DNA of 64,000 bases, from the NCBI GenBank assembly GCA_004138175.2, contig RYFE02000001.1:248001-312000 (forward strand), in the 5' to 3' direction. The notes below the pieces were generated by a model that was not told the DNA's origin, searched no databases, and was given only the letters and a program-made list of their open reading frames with translations. The translations under genes were made by a program, and so were the position numbers. Shown piece by piece: positions 13,389-22,817 of the stretch. This DNA comes from Chloroflexales bacterium ZM16-3 (lineage in GTDB: Bacteria > Chloroflexota > Chloroflexia > Chloroflexales > Chloroflexaceae). Each line of letters starts with the position of its first letter. Positions within the stretch are counted from its first letter, which is position 1.

Positions 13389-15365
13389 ATGGCAATGTAT
13401 GAAGTGGTGACATCGCAGCCCCCCGATCTGATCGCGGCGCTGCGCGAGACCTTGCCGGGGATCTCGGAGATCCTCGCTGATCTAGAGGCGGAGACAACAG
13501 CAGAGGCTCGCGTGGGCCACCTGCATCATATCGCGTCGCTCTGGTACGCTCAGGGCGGGGTGGCAGAGGTGCTCGCCGAGGTGGGCATCACCCTCGCCTC
13601 ACGTCTGCAGATGTCCCAGGGTATGGTCGTCAGCGAGCTGCTGCTGGCCTTCGGTGCCGCTCAGGAGGAGCAGCGCACCCGCGCCTGGGAGGCCCGCCTG
13701 CTGGCTCGTGCCTCTGAGCTCGACGGCCTCCACCGGATCATCTCCGCCGCCAACTCGACCCTCGACCTCGATACCTCGCTTCAGACGGTGGTCGAGACGG
13801 TGGCCCAGGTGGTGGGCGTACAGGCATGCTCGGTCTATCTCTACGATAAGCATCGCGACGAGTTGGTGCTGCGGGCGGTGCGTGGGCTTAACTACGCTGC
13901 GATCGGCCAGGTGGTGACGAAGCTCGGCACCGGCGTTACTGGCTGGGCCGCCCAGCTCGGCCACCCCGTGTCGGTGCGCGATGTCTGGCAGGAGACCCGC
14001 TTTAATGTCGAGCCGCAGCTCGGCGAGGAGCCCTTCCGCTCGATCCTGGCCGTGCCGATCGTGCTTTTCAGCGCCGAGCGCTTTCAGTTTAGCGCCGACA
14101 AGCTCCAGGGCGTGATCAGCATCCAGACGGTCGGCCCGCGCGACTTTAGCCAGGAGGAGATCAGCTTCGTCGAGGTGGCCGCCGGCGAGCTGGCCTTCTT
14201 CATTGCCAACGCCCAGCTCTACCAGCAGACGGACGAGCGCCTGCACCAGAAGCTGCGCGAGCTGACCACGCTCCAGCAGGTGAGCAAGAGCATCGCCGAG
14301 CAGATTGGCCTGCGCGATGTGCTCAACCTGATCACTGAGAAGGCCGTCGATCTGGCCCATGCCGATAGGGCCGCGATCTTTCAGATAGGCGAGGACGGCC
14401 ACCTACAGCTGGTGGCGAGCCACGGCGGCGAGGGCGATGGCGTGCGCGACTTTATCATTCAGACGGTGCGCGACAGTCGGCCCCTGGCGGTGATGAACGC
14501 CTACCAGGACGCGCGCTTCCCCGACCTGGCCCAGGTGGCCACCCGCGAGAACTTCCACTCGCTCTTCTGCATGCCCCTGCGCGCCCGCGAGCGCACCATC
14601 GGCGGGATCTGTCTCTACAAGCACGAGCCGCACCTCTTCGACTACGAGCAGGTGCGCCTGCTGAGCACCTTCGCCGACGAGGCCGCCATCGCCATCGAGA
14701 ACGCCCGGCTCTACGACGAGAGCCAGCGCGCCCTGGCGATCAAATCGGCCCTGCTCCAGGAGATGCACCACCGCGTGCGCAATAATCTCCAGACGATCTC
14801 GGCCCTGCTGGCCATGCAGCTGCGCCGGGTCGAGCCGCAGAGCCAGGGGGCCAAGGCCCTGCGCGAGAGCGCCGCGCGCATCCAGTCGATCGCGGCCATC
14901 CATAACCTGCTCTCCCGCGAGGATGTTGGCGTTACCACCGTGAATGCTGTGGCCCGCCAGGTGGTCGAGAGCGCCCAGGCAACCCTGGTGATGAGCGAGA
15001 GCCCGGTGAAGTTCGCGATCACCGGCGATGCGGTGCGGGTCGGCTCGCGCGATGCGACCGTCCTCGCCCTGGTGATCAACGAGCTGATCAGCAACGCCCT
15101 CACCCACGGCATGGCCGCCGAGGGCGGGCGCATCGAGATCGCCGCTCTCCTCAACGGCGGCATGGTCACGGTGAATGTGCGCGACGATGGGCCGACCCAT
15201 CCGCCGCCGCCCGTCAGCCACAGCAGTGGCCTCGGCCTTCAGATTATCGAGACCCTGGTGAATGAGGATCTCGGGGGCAGCTTCCAGCTCTTCCGCGAGG
15301 AGAGCGAGGAGTGGATGTGTGCCTGCGTAAGCTTCCCCCAGCGTATGATCCGCGAGGATGAATAA
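13389..15365 (+). CDS. Sensor histidine kinase with two GAF domains, HisKA_2 type
   Basis: A 658-residue soluble kinase. An N-terminal helical region (1-120) is followed by two GAF domains: about 120-285 (LDTSLQTVVETVAQVVGVQA...) and 295-440 (DVLNLITEKAVDLAHADRAA...). A HisKA_2 dimerisation domain has LQEMHHRVRNNLQTISALL, with the phospho-His near residue 460, and a HATPase domain carries the N-box NELISNALTHG and GLGLQIIETLV. The HHRVRNNLQ form is typical of kinases that work with stand-alone response regulators. There are no membrane segments, so it should sense an intracellular ligand or redox state through GAF. No response regulator is adjacent. Ribosome site GGAG at about 13381. Confidence 0.92.
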   Translation: MAMYEVVTSQPPDLIAALRETLPGISEILADLEAETTAEARVGHLHHIASLWYAQGGVAEVLAEVGITLASRLQMSQGMVVSELLLAFGAAQEEQRTRAWEARLLARASELDGLHRIISAANSTLDLDTSLQTVVETVAQVVGVQACSVYLYDKHRDELVLRAVRGLNYAAIGQVVTKLGTGVTGWAAQLGHPVSVRDVWQETRFNVEPQLGEEPFRSILAVPIVLFSAERFQFSADKLQGVISIQTVGPRDFSQEEISFVEVAAGELAFFIANAQLYQQTDERLHQKLRELTTLQQVSKSIAEQIGLRDVLNLITEKAVDLAHADRAAIFQIGEDGHLQLVASHGGEGDGVRDFIIQTVRDSRPLAVMNAYQDARFPDLAQVATRENFHSLFCMPLRARERTIGGICLYKHEPHLFDYEQVRLLSTFADEAAIAIENARLYDESQRALAIKSALLQEMHHRVRNNLQTISALLAMQLRRVEPQSQGAKALRESAARIQSIAAIHNLLSREDVGVTTVNAVARQVVESAQATLVMSESPVKFAITGDAVRVGSRDATVLALVINELISNALTHGMAAEGGRIEIAALLNGGMVTVNVRDDGPTHPPPPVSHSSGLGLQIIETLVNEDLGGSFQLFREESEEWMCACVSFPQRMIREDE

Positions 15366-15371
15366 AGTAAG

Positions 15372-15485
15372 GCAATACCCCAGAAGTAACGCTGTGAGGC
15401 GTCCTGTCATTCTGAGCGAAGCGAAGAATCCCGGCCGGGACCCTTCGCTTCGCTCAGGGTGACAGCGTTACTTATGCTCTATTGC
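15372..15485. mobile_element. MITE-like hairpin element, copy E1
   Basis: Ends GCAATACCCCAGAAGTAACG (left) and CGTTACTTATGCTCTATTGC (right) are near-complementary. The core is an inverted repeat, CTGAGCGAAGCGAAG against CTTCGCTTCGCTCAG. There is no coding capacity. It shares ends with the elements at 26.2, 59.3 and 59.7 kb. Confidence 0.65.
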
Positions 15486-15488
15486 GAA

Positions 15489-15541
15489 GTAAGAAATGAG
15501 AAGTGAGCATGGCGCTATGTGCTTCTCACTTCTCACTTCTA
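15489..15541. repeat. Facing TGAGAAG / CTTCTCA heptamer pair
   Basis: AAATGAGAAGTGAGCA is followed 12 bases later by TGCTTCTCACTTCTCACTTC. The unit is 7 bp (CTTCTCA), the same period as the other arrays but a different sequence. It lies just upstream of the TerC gene. Confidence 0.75.
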
Positions 15542-15551
15542 CGGAGGATCT

Positions 15552-16526
15552 GTGGATATAAGTATCTGGGCGTGGGTCGGGTTCCACGCCGTCATCTTCT
15601 TTTTGCTGGCCCTCGACCTGGGTGTCTTCCACCGCAGCGCCCATGAGGTGAAGGTGAAGGAGGCGGCGATCTGGACGGTCGTCTGGATCTCGCTCTCGCT
15701 TCTGTTCAACCTGGGTCTCTACTTCTGGCTCGGTCAGCAGGCCGGGCTAGACTTTCTCACCGGCTACCTGATCGAGTACTCGCTCAGCGTCGATAATATC
15801 TTCGTCTTTGTGCTGCTCTTCTCGTTCTTCCGCGTCCCCGCCGCCTACCAGCACCGCGTGCTCTTCTGGGGCATCCTCGGCGCCCTGCTCATGCGCGGCA
15901 GCATGATCTTGCTCGGCGCCGCCCTGATCGAGCGATTCGAGTGGATCATCTATATCTTCGGGGCATTCCTGGTCTTCACCGGCATGCGCATGTTCTTCAG
16001 CGCTGATGACGACGAGGATGTTCACCCCGAGGGCAACATCCTGGTGCGCGTGGTGCGCCGCTTCCTGCCCGTTACCAAGGAGATGCGCGGCCCGCGCTTC
16101 TTTGTCAAGGAGGACGGGAAGCTCATGGCCACGCCGCTGCTGCTCGTCCTGCTGATCGTCGAGAGCACTGACTTGATCTTCGCCGTGGACTCGATCCCGG
16201 CGATCTTCGGCATCACCCACGACGCCTTTATCGTCTACACATCGAACATCTGCGCCATCCTCGGCCTGCGCTCGCTCTACTTCCTGCTGGCCGGGGTGAT
16301 GGATAAGTTCCATTACCTGAAGACTGGCCTCGCCGCCATCCTGACCTTCGTCGGCGTGAAGATGCTTTGGCCCGAGATCACCTACCTCGCCCTCCACGAG
16401 CGCTACGAGATCCCGAACCTGCTCTCGCTCGGCGTGATTATCGCCACCCTCTCGGTCGCCGTCATCGCCTCGCTCATCCGCGCCCGCCACCTGGAGGGGC
16501 AGAAGCCGGCGGAAGTCGGACAGTAA
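15552..16526 (+). CDS. TerC-family integral membrane protein
   Basis: About 324 residues and nine hydrophobic helices, matching TerC/Alx proteins linked to tellurite resistance and, in Alx, to manganese homeostasis. The family signatures are intact: YLIEYSLSVDNIFVFVLLFS with its membrane Asp, and ESTDLIFAVDSIPAIFGIT, whose acidic residues probably form the metal site. A charged cytoplasmic loop (SADDDEDVHPEGN...) divides the two halves. GTG 15552 is preferred because ACGGAGGA lies six bases upstream; the longer frame from 15519 translates the CTTCTCA repeat. It appears monocistronic; alkaline- or manganese-type riboswitches were not recognised upstream. Confidence 0.92.
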   Translation: MDISIWAWVGFHAVIFFLLALDLGVFHRSAHEVKVKEAAIWTVVWISLSLLFNLGLYFWLGQQAGLDFLTGYLIEYSLSVDNIFVFVLLFSFFRVPAAYQHRVLFWGILGALLMRGSMILLGAALIERFEWIIYIFGAFLVFTGMRMFFSADDDEDVHPEGNILVRVVRRFLPVTKEMRGPRFFVKEDGKLMATPLLLVLLIVESTDLIFAVDSIPAIFGITHDAFIVYTSNICAILGLRSLYFLLAGVMDKFHYLKTGLAAILTFVGVKMLWPEITYLALHERYEIPNLLSLGVIIATLSVAVIASLIRARHLEGQKPAEVGQ

Positions 16527-16530
16527 GGGG

Positions 16531-16587
16531 ATTGTAAATTGCAGATTGCAGATTAGCGCAGCCAATCTGCAATCTGCAATCTGCAAT
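16531..16587. repeat. Facing TTGCAGA / TCTGCAA heptamer pair
   Basis: ATTGCAGATTGCAGATTA (ends about 16555) faces AATCTGCAATCTGCAATC (from 16563), with only seven bases between. It directly follows the TerC stop and could form a stem of about 20 bp, possibly ending transcription. Confidence 0.85.
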
Positions 16588-16612
16588 CATACTAGTAACA
16601 AGGGTTCTCTCA

Positions 16613-18565
16613 ATGTTCCAGGCGCTCCTCTCGACGATCCAGAACGAGGTTTCCGGCGCTGCCGCGAAGGGGCTGGTCGCGAAGATCAGCCAGTGGCACC
16701 GCATCCAGGCCAGCCCGATGTACCGTGAGGCGGCCGAGTGGCTCCACGCGACGCTCCAGGGCTGGGGCGTCTCTAGCGAGCTGGAGTCCTACCCGGTGGG
16801 TGAGGGGGGGCTGGCCTGGGGCGAGCCGCTGTTTGATGAGTGGAGCTGCGACGAGGGCTGGCTCGACCTGCTACAGCCGGGGGGCGGCGCGCTGTGCCTG
16901 GCCGACTACCGGGCGGTGCCGCTCTCGCTGCTGCCGCGCAGCGCTTCGGCCGACGGCGAGTACGAGCTGGTGGTGGTGGACGGCGGTGACCGTGAGGAGG
17001 ACTATGTCGGCCTCGATGTGGTCGGCAAGCTGGTGCTCACCCGCTCCTCGCCGATGAGCGTCCACCGCATGGCCATCGAGCGGCTCGGCGCGGCCGGTGT
17101 GATCTTCGATGGCATGCGCTCCATCCCCGAGATCTGTCCGCCCGGCGACCTGCCCGACGATATCCAGTACAGCTCGTGGTGGTGGTACGGCGGCGAGACG
17201 CGGGCCTTCGGCTTTGCGCTCAGCCCGCGCTCCGGGGCTGCCTTGCGTCGCCGCGCCGCTCAGAGCGACCGCCCGCTGCGCCTGCGCGCCCGCGTGCGCA
17301 GCCGCCTCGGCCCGGGCGCCATCGAGTCGGTCAGCGCGCGCATCCAGGGCCAGAGCGACGAGGAGGTGCTGCTGATGGCCCACCTCTGCCACCCCGCGCC
17401 CTGCGCCAACGATAACGCCAGCGGTGCCGCCGCCACCATGGAGGTGGCCCGCGCCCTTCACGAGCTGATTGAGTCCGGTCGCCTGCCCCGCCCGCGCCGC
17501 TCTATCCGCTTCCTCTGGGTGCCCGAGATGACTGGCACCTACCTCTACCTGGCCCACCACGAGGAGCTGATCGGCAAAATCGTCGCCGCCCTCAACCTCG
17601 ACATGGTCGGCCAGGATCAGGGCCAGTGCGGCAGTGTGAACATGGTTGTCCACACCAGCGACGCCCTGCCCAGCTTTGTGGGCGATCTGCTAGAGGCCAT
17701 CCGCGACGGGATGGGCGGCGAGTACCACACCTTCAACGGGCGGGCCGACCCGCCGCTCTTCCGCTACGCATCGACCCCGATCTCCAACGGTAGCGACCAC
17801 TACATCCTGGGCGACCCCTCGGTGGGCATCCCCACGCCGCTGATTATCGAGTGGCCCGACCGCTTCTACCACACTACGGCCGACACGATCGAGAAGGTCT
17901 CATCCGTCACCCTGGGCCGCAACATGGCCCTGGCAGGCACCTACACCTACTTCCTGGCGGCGGCGGGCGCGCCCGAGGCGTCCTGGCTGGCCCGCGAGAT
18001 GAACGCCCGTTTCGCCGAGGGGCTGTCGCGCAAGCTACAGAGCGCGGTGACGGCGGCGCTCGGCGGCGAGCGGCCAATCGGCGCGCCCTGGGATGCGCGG
18101 GTAGCCTTCCGCATCGACCGGCAGCGGGCCGCGCTGGATGACCTGCGCCGCCTCGACCCGGCCTTCGACCCGGCGCCCTTCCATGCGGCCGCCCAGGCCA
18201 GCGGCGAACTGCTCTGGGCGCAGTCCCGCGAGGTGCTAGAAAGCTGGTACCCCGCCGGGCGCGAGGATCTGCCGCCGGAGCAGGCGGGCCTGGTGCCCCG
18301 GCGGCGCTATCGCGGCCCGCTGAGCCTGAGCGCTCACCTGGCCCGCCTCCCCGCCGCCGAGCGCGACGCGGCCGTGGCCGAGCTGCGGGGCCACCGTGGC
18401 TTTGACAGCCTCACCGCCGATATCGCCCTCTACTGGGCAGACGGCAAGCGCAGCCTGGGCGAGATCCTCGACCTGGTGGAGCTGGAGACGCAGACGCGCA
18501 GCCCCGGCGGCCTGCACGCCCACTTCGCCACCCTGGCCATGCTGGGGCTGATCGACCTCGCCTAG
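16613..18565 (+). CDS. M28-type zinc aminopeptidase-like protein with C-terminal winged-helix-like domain
   Basis: About 650 residues. The middle holds an M28-like peptidase core: metal-ligand segments LLMAHLCHPAPCANDNASGA, RFLWVPEMTGTYLYL, AALNLDMVGQDQG and PDRFYHTTADTIEKV supply the expected His, Asp, Glu, Asp and His. An insert near residues 130-165 (YVGLDVVGKLVLTRSSPMSV) resembles the PA-like domain of such enzymes. This arrangement matches the DUF4910/aminopeptidase-like group. The last 90 residues (TADIALYWADGKRSLGEILD and LHAHFATLAMLGLIDLA) look like a winged helix. There is no signal peptide, so it is probably cytoplasmic. Substrate unknown. The start ATG 16613 follows a heptamer pair; no strong ribosome site is visible. 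Confidence 0.82.
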   Translation: MFQALLSTIQNEVSGAAAKGLVAKISQWHRIQASPMYREAAEWLHATLQGWGVSSELESYPVGEGGLAWGEPLFDEWSCDEGWLDLLQPGGGALCLADYRAVPLSLLPRSASADGEYELVVVDGGDREEDYVGLDVVGKLVLTRSSPMSVHRMAIERLGAAGVIFDGMRSIPEICPPGDLPDDIQYSSWWWYGGETRAFGFALSPRSGAALRRRAAQSDRPLRLRARVRSRLGPGAIESVSARIQGQSDEEVLLMAHLCHPAPCANDNASGAAATMEVARALHELIESGRLPRPRRSIRFLWVPEMTGTYLYLAHHEELIGKIVAALNLDMVGQDQGQCGSVNMVVHTSDALPSFVGDLLEAIRDGMGGEYHTFNGRADPPLFRYASTPISNGSDHYILGDPSVGIPTPLIIEWPDRFYHTTADTIEKVSSVTLGRNMALAGTYTYFLAAAGAPEASWLAREMNARFAEGLSRKLQSAVTAALGGERPIGAPWDARVAFRIDRQRAALDDLRRLDPAFDPAPFHAAAQASGELLWAQSREVLESWYPAGREDLPPEQAGLVPRRRYRGPLSLSAHLARLPAAERDAAVAELRGHRGFDSLTADIALYWADGKRSLGEILDLVELETQTRSPGGLHAHFATLAMLGLIDLA

Positions 18566-18603
18566 CGCGCATGTCGCACGCTGAACGACCGCAATCTGCT
18601 TGC

Positions 18604-20361
18604 TCAGCGTGATGTATGATCATCGCGGGAGCCTGCGGCGTCCACCGCCCCCATGATCGCCTCGAACAATTCTGCGGCGGTGAATGGCTTGGCCAGCAGG
18701 GGCCGGCCCGCATCGGCCAGGAATGCCTGCGTCGCTGCGTTACTCGTGTCTCCGCTGATGAACAGGAAGCGTGCGGCCACTTCAGGGTGCGCCTCCGCCA
18801 CCCGGCGGTAGAGATCATCGCCGCTCATCTCGGGCATCTTCAAGTCGCAGAGCACGAGGTCGAAGGGCTGTGAGCCGATCAGTCGTAGCGCCTCTGCGCC
18901 GCCGCAGGTCATCGTTAGGCTGTTTGTGCCATCCAGCGTGCGCTTGATCACCGCCCGCACCACCGGGTCGTCGTCCACCGAGAGGATTCGTAGTCCGCTG
19001 GGTGGCGGCTTCCTGCCGGGCGGCGGGGGCGCTGGCTCCAGGGGCGCTGGAGCGGAGCGGAGCGGCAGTTCGACCATAAACTCTGTGCCCGCGCCTATCT
19101 CAGAGGTGGCCCAGATTGTCCCGCCGTGATGCTGGACGATCTCCGCGCAGATGCTCAGCCCCAGGCCGGTGCCCTGGCTGGGCGGCTTTGTGGTGAAGAA
19201 GGGCTCGAAGATTCTCCCGATCACGTTCGGCGAGATGCCGGGGCCGTTATCGCTCACGCTTAGCATGAGCCGGGGATGTTTGTCTGCGCCGCCCTCCTGC
19301 CAGGTGCGGATTGATAGGACGCGCGGCGGCGGTTGCTGTCGTAGGGCGTGCTGTGCGTTCACCAGCAGGTTGAGCAGCACCTGGCTGAGCTGGCCGCCGT
19401 CGCCCCAGATCAGCGGTAGATCTGGGTGCAGGTCGGTATGTACATCAATCATGTCAAGGACGTAGTCGCTGTGCTTGAGGGTGAGCGCCTGCTCAACGAG
19501 CAGGCTCAGGCTCACTGGCATCTCGCCGCTCTTCTGCTGTCGGGCGAAGATCTGTAGGTTACGTACGATCATCCGCACCCGCTCGGCACCCGCGCGCACC
19601 TGGCCTAGCATCTCTTGGCTATCGGGGCTCATCGGGGCGTCGGCCAGAAAGTCGGTGTAGCCGATCACCGCCGTCAGCGGGTTATTGATCTCGTGGGCGA
19701 TGTTGGCGATGAAGCGGCCCAGCGAGGCCAGCTTCTCGGCCTCAACCAGCATCGTGCTCGTCTGGCGCAGCCGCTCGATCAGCAGTGCCTGCTCCAGTAG
19801 CGCGCCAGCCTGCTCGGCCAGCAGCAGCGCGAGGGTCTCGGCCTCGGGAGGGAAGGGCTCCTGGACGCGCAGGTTATCGAGCACCAGCGTGCCGTAGAAC
19901 TGCCCGCCAACGATGATCGCCGTCACCAGCGAGCGGCGAATCTCCGTCATATGGCCATGCTCTCGCAGGATGCGGTTCGCCTCTTCACTGAGGTGGGTAT
20001 TGTTCCACACACTGAAGTCGCGCACCTGGGTGGCTCGGTCTCTGGTGTACGCCGTGTCTCGTTTAAGAGCGTCTACCGGGAAGCTCACCGCTTGCAGCTG
20101 CTCAAGGTTATAGCCATAGGTCGCTCGGTAGCGGCTCATCTCGCCCTCGACGACCATCAGGCTCCCGCGCTGGGCGCCTGGAACATAGGCGATGGCCGTG
20201 TCGAGGATGGCCTGGAGCAGGCTGTCGATGGTGCGCGGTGTGCGCAGCATCTGGTAGAGGTCGATCATGGCGAGCAAGAGCTGCGGGCTCGTGGATGCTG
20301 CGTGCTTGCGGTAGGGCGAGCGGCGGCGTGATCGCATAAGGAGCCCCCCAATGCCTAGCAT
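18604..20361 (-). CDS. Hybrid sensor kinase: GAF, HisKA, HATPase, receiver
   Basis: A 585-residue protein. A GAF domain (about 35-190) is followed by a HisKA box [19 protein letters not shown], with phospho-His near residue 223, and a complete HATPase domain: N-box [13 protein letters not shown]1 [10 protein letters not shown]-box [10 protein letters not shown] and G2 [20 protein letters not shown]-terminal receiver reads [15 protein letters not shown] with acceptor Asp in [13 protein letters not shown] near residue 506. The C-terminal receiver means phosphate can be passed on or drained internally. No membrane helix, so it senses a cytoplasmic signal. ATG 20337 ([10 protein letters not shown]) is an alternative start. 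It is convergent with the peptidase gene and divergent from the thiolase gene. Confidence 0.92.
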   Translation of the reverse strand: MLGIGGLLMRSRRRSPYRKHAASTSPQLLLAMIDLYQMLRTPRTIDSLLQAILDTAIAYVPGAQRGSLMVVEGEMSRYRATYGYNLEQLQAVSFPVDALKRDTAYTRDRATQVRDFSVWNNTHLSEEANRILREHGHMTEIRRSLVTAIIVGGQFYGTLVLDNLRVQEPFPPEAETLALLLAEQAGALLEQALLIERLRQTSTMLVEAEKLASLGRFIANIAHEINNPLTAVIGYTDFLADAPMSPDSQEMLGQVRAGAERVRMIVRNLQIFARQQKSGEMPVSLSLLVEQALTLKHSDYVLDMIDVHTDLHPDLPLIWGDGGQLSQVLLNLLVNAQHALRQQPPPRVLSIRTWQEGGADKHPRLMLSVSDNGPGISPNVIGRIFEPFFTTKPPSQGTGLGLSICAEIVQHHGGTIWATSEIGAGTEFMVELPLRSAPAPLEPAPPPPGRKPPPSGLRILSVDDDPVVRAVIKRTLDGTNSLTMTCGGAEALRLIGSQPFDLVLCDLKMPEMSGDDLYRRVAEAHPEVAARFLFISGDTSNAATQAFLADAGRPLLAKPFTAAELFEAIMGAVDAAGSRDDHTSR

Positions 20362-20411
20362 GACATATGCTCAACTATAGCATACGGCGCGGCGTTTCGA
20401 GCGCAGAGAGG

Positions 20412-20438
20412 TATAATAGCCCGCAATGAATAGGAGGT
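20412..20438 (+). promoter_or_regulatory. -10 element and ribosome site of the thiolase gene
   Basis: A perfect TATAAT at 20412-20417 is followed by AGGAGGT at about 20432-20438, five bases before the ATG at 20443. The -35 is not recognisable. Confidence 0.5.
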
Positions 20439-20442
20439 ATCA

Positions 20443-21624
20443 ATGGACGATATCGTCATCGTTGGAGCGGCCCGCACGCCAATCGGCAAGTTCAATGGAG
20501 CCTTCGCCGGCCTGACGGCCACCCAGCTTGGCGCGGCGGCCGTGCGCGCCGCCGTCGAGCGCGCGCAGATCGACCCGTCTAGCGTGAGCGAGTGCATTAT
20601 GGGCAATGTGGTGGGTGCTGGGCTCGGCCAGGCGCCTGCCCGTCAGGCCGCCATCGGCGCTGGCCTGCCCGACAGCGTCGGTGCCCTGACGATCAATAAG
20701 GTCTGCGGCAGCGGCATGAAGGCGGCGATGATCGGCGCCGCGCTCATCCGTGGCGGCGACGCTGAGGTGATCGTTGCCGGCGGCATGGAGAATATGACCC
20801 GCACGCCCTACCTGCTGCCCAACGCTCGCCACGGCTACCGCCTCGGCAACGGCGAGCTTGTCGATGCCCTGATCCACGATGGTCTCTGGTGCCCCTTCGA
20901 GCACCACCATATGGGTAACTCGGCCGAGTGGATCGCCCAGAACCACCACGTCACCCGCGAGCAGCAGGATGCCTTCGCCTTCCAGTCGCAGCAGCGCGCC
21001 ATCGCCGCCATCGACGCCGGTCGGCTGAAGGCCGAGATCTTCCCGGTGTCCGTGCCCGGCCCAAAGGGCCAGCAGACGCTGGTGGACACCGATGAGAACC
21101 CGCGCCGCGACACGAGCATGGGCTCCCTGGCGAGACTCAGGCCCGCCTTCGCCGCCGAAGGCACTGTCACCGCCGGGAATGCCCCCGGGATCACCGATGG
21201 TGCCGCCGCCCTGGTGCTGATGGGCGGGTCGCGCGCGGCTGCCCTCGGCCTCACGCCCCTGGCCCGAATCGTCGACTACGCCCAGGCCGCCGTTAAGCCT
21301 CTGGAGCTCTTTACCGCGCCAGCCTTCGCCGTGGAGCGACTCTTGCAGCGCACCAGCACGAGCATCGATGACTACGACCTGTTCGAGATCAACGAGGCGT
21401 TCGCCGCCCAGGTGGTGGCGAACGCGCACGCTCTCGGCATCGACCCCGACCGGCTCAATGTCAACGGCGGGGCGATCGCCCTCGGCCACCCGATCGGGGC
21501 CAGCGGTGCCCGCGTGATTGTCACCCTGATCCACGCCCTGCGCCAGCGCGGCGGCAGGCGCGGCATGGCCGCCCTCTGCCTCGGCGGCGGCGAGGCGGTC
21601 GCTATGGCGATCGAGCTGGTGTAG
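20443..21624 (+). CDS. Acetyl-CoA acetyltransferase (thiolase)
   Basis: A 393-residue thiolase. The acyl-accepting Cys is in [15 protein letters not shown] (Cys88), the family signature [19 protein letters not shown] carries the catalytic His, and the second Cys sits in [17 protein letters not shown]. Length and motifs match biosynthetic-type thiolases, which join two acetyl-CoA into acetoacetyl-CoA or cleave it in the reverse direction. No fatty-acid or polyhydroxyalkanoate genes are next to it, so the pathway (mevalonate, butyryl-CoA or beta-oxidation) cannot be decided. A long perfect palindrome closes the unit downstream. Confidence 0.96.
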   Translation: MDDIVIVGAARTPIGKFNGAFAGLTATQLGAAAVRAAVERAQIDPSSVSECIMGNVVGAGLGQAPARQAAIGAGLPDSVGALTINKVCGSGMKAAMIGAALIRGGDAEVIVAGGMENMTRTPYLLPNARHGYRLGNGELVDALIHDGLWCPFEHHHMGNSAEWIAQNHHVTREQQDAFAFQSQQRAIAAIDAGRLKAEIFPVSVPGPKGQQTLVDTDENPRRDTSMGSLARLRPAFAAEGTVTAGNAPGITDGAAALVLMGGSRAAALGLTPLARIVDYAQAAVKPLELFTAPAFAVERLLQRTSTSIDDYDLFEINEAFAAQVVANAHALGIDPDRLNVNGGAIALGHPIGASGARVIVTLIHALRQRGGRRGMAALCLGGGEAVAMAIELV

Positions 21625-21667
21625 GACGCCAGCTTGATCGGCTGGGGCCGCAGGCTCCCGGAATTTT

Positions 21668-21722
21668 GTATTGTTTTGGGAACAGATGCCAGCAAAGCTG
21701 GCATCTGTTCCCAAAACAATAC
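21668..21722. terminator. Perfect 26-bp palindrome, AAA loop
   Basis: Arms 21668-21693 and 21697-21722 are fully complementary around AAA (centre AGC-AAA-GCT). It lies after the thiolase stop and before the CDF gene on the same strand. It is a likely terminator or mRNA-end hairpin. Confidence 0.75.
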
Positions 21723-21788
21723 GCGTTTTAGGTCGGCAGCCCTCATATGATGCGCCTGGGGCGGCGTCGCCCCACACCAGCAGGTACT

Positions 21789-22709
21789 ATGACAGCAACC
21801 CAATCGCGCTCCTCGCTGACGCGCTTCGCCTGGCTCTCGATTGCCGCAGCCGTTGTCACCATTGGCTTGAAGGCCGGGGCCTATTTTGTCACTGGCTCGG
21901 TCGGCCTGCTGTCCGACGCCCTGGAGTCGGTGGTGAATCTGGTGGCAGCCATCGTCGCCCTGGTGGTGCTCACTGTGGCCGCCCGCCCGCCCGACGAAGA
22001 CCACGCCTATGGCCACGGCAAGGCCGAGTACTTCTCCAGCGGGGTTGAGGGTGCCCTAATCCTGGTGGCCGCCGCTAGCATTTCCTACGCCGCCATCGGT
22101 CGCCTGCTCAACCCGCAGGAGATCGAGTCGGTCGGGCTGGGCCTGGGGATCTCGGTGGGCGCCTCGGCGATCAACTTTGTTGTGGCCCGCGTGCTCATGC
22201 AGGCCGGCCGCCACTACCACTCGATCACCCTGGAGGCTGACTCGCACCACCTGATGACCGATGTCTGGACCTCGGTGGGCGTGATCCTCGGCGTGGCACT
22301 GGTGGCGATCACCGGCTGGCAGCTGCTCGACCCGATCATCGCCCTGATCGTGGCCGTCAATATTGTCTGGACGGGGGCGCGCATCCTCCAGCGCTCGGCG
22401 CTCGGCCTGCTCGACACCGCGCTGCCCGCCGAGGAGCGCCAGCAGGTGATCGCTATCCTCAACCGCTACGCCGAGTCTGAGGGCCTGCAGTACCACGCCC
22501 TGCGCACCCGCGAGGCCGCATCCCGTCGCTTCGTCTCCGTCCACATCCTCGTCCCCGGCTCGTGGAGCGTCCTGCGCGGCCATCATCTGCTGGAGCAGAT
22601 CGAGCAGGAGGTGCGCAGCGCCCTGTCAAACACCACGGTCTTCACCCACCTGGAGCCGATTGAGGACCCGGCCTCCTTCGACGACCAGACCCTTGACCGG
22701 GTAAAGTGA
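21789..22709 (+). CDS. Cation diffusion facilitator (CDF) transporter
   Basis: A 306-residue CDF-family antiporter exporting divalent metal ions in exchange for protons. Helix 2 carries [20 protein letters not shown], and helix 5 carries the metal site [13 protein letters not shown]. The loop [19 protein letters not shown] is a family hallmark. The C-terminal cytoplasmic domain ([10 protein letters not shown]...[10 protein letters not shown]...HLEPIE) fits the ferredoxin-like dimerisation fold. In helix 2 the usual second Asp is Asn (SDALESVVN), a variant that may alter specificity. Start MTATQSRS at 21789 was chosen because homology begins there; an ATG at 21747 would add 14 residues. Confidence 0.9.
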   Translation: MTATQSRSSLTRFAWLSIAAAVVTIGLKAGAYFVTGSVGLLSDALESVVNLVAAIVALVVLTVAARPPDEDHAYGHGKAEYFSSGVEGALILVAAASISYAAIGRLLNPQEIESVGLGLGISVGASAINFVVARVLMQAGRHYHSITLEADSHHLMTDVWTSVGVILGVALVAITGWQLLDPIIALIVAVNIVWTGARILQRSALGLLDTALPAEERQQVIAILNRYAESEGLQYHALRTREAASRRFVSVHILVPGSWSVLRGHHLLEQIEQEVRSALSNTTVFTHLEPIEDPASFDDQTLDRVK

Positions 22710-22712
22710 GGG

Positions 22713-22737
22713 TATGGGAGAGCGAAGCTCTCCCATA
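22713..22737. terminator. Hairpin with GAA loop after the CDF gene
   Basis: TATGGGAGAGC (22713-22723), GAA, GCTCTCCCATA (22727-22737), followed by AAAA. It lies in the convergent gap with the Amt-kinase gene, and is probably part of a bidirectional terminator. Confidence 0.65.
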
Positions 22738-22741
22738 AAAA

Positions 22742-22788
22742 ACTGGTTCTGCTGCGGCGCGGCGTAGCCGCGCCGCAGCAGAACCAGT
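22742..22788. terminator. Perfect 22-bp palindrome with GTA loop
   Basis: Arms 22742-22763 and 22767-22788 around GTA (centre GGC-GTA-GCC). It is only four bases from the previous hairpin, giving two stems in tandem between convergent genes. Confidence 0.7.
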
Positions 22789-22817
22789 GCAGCATGGTGG
22801 AATGTTCAGCGCGACAG

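Noticed and set aside
15372-15485. Rho-independent terminator only
   Set aside because: The core hairpin could terminate, but the shared ends with elements at 26.2, 59.3 and 59.7 kb indicate a dispersed element rather than a simple terminator.
20440-21777. 445-residue minus-strand frame opposite the thiolase
   Set aside because: The thiolase motifs on the + strand are unambiguous; the antisense frame has no recognisable domain and a Gly/Ala/Asp/His bias.
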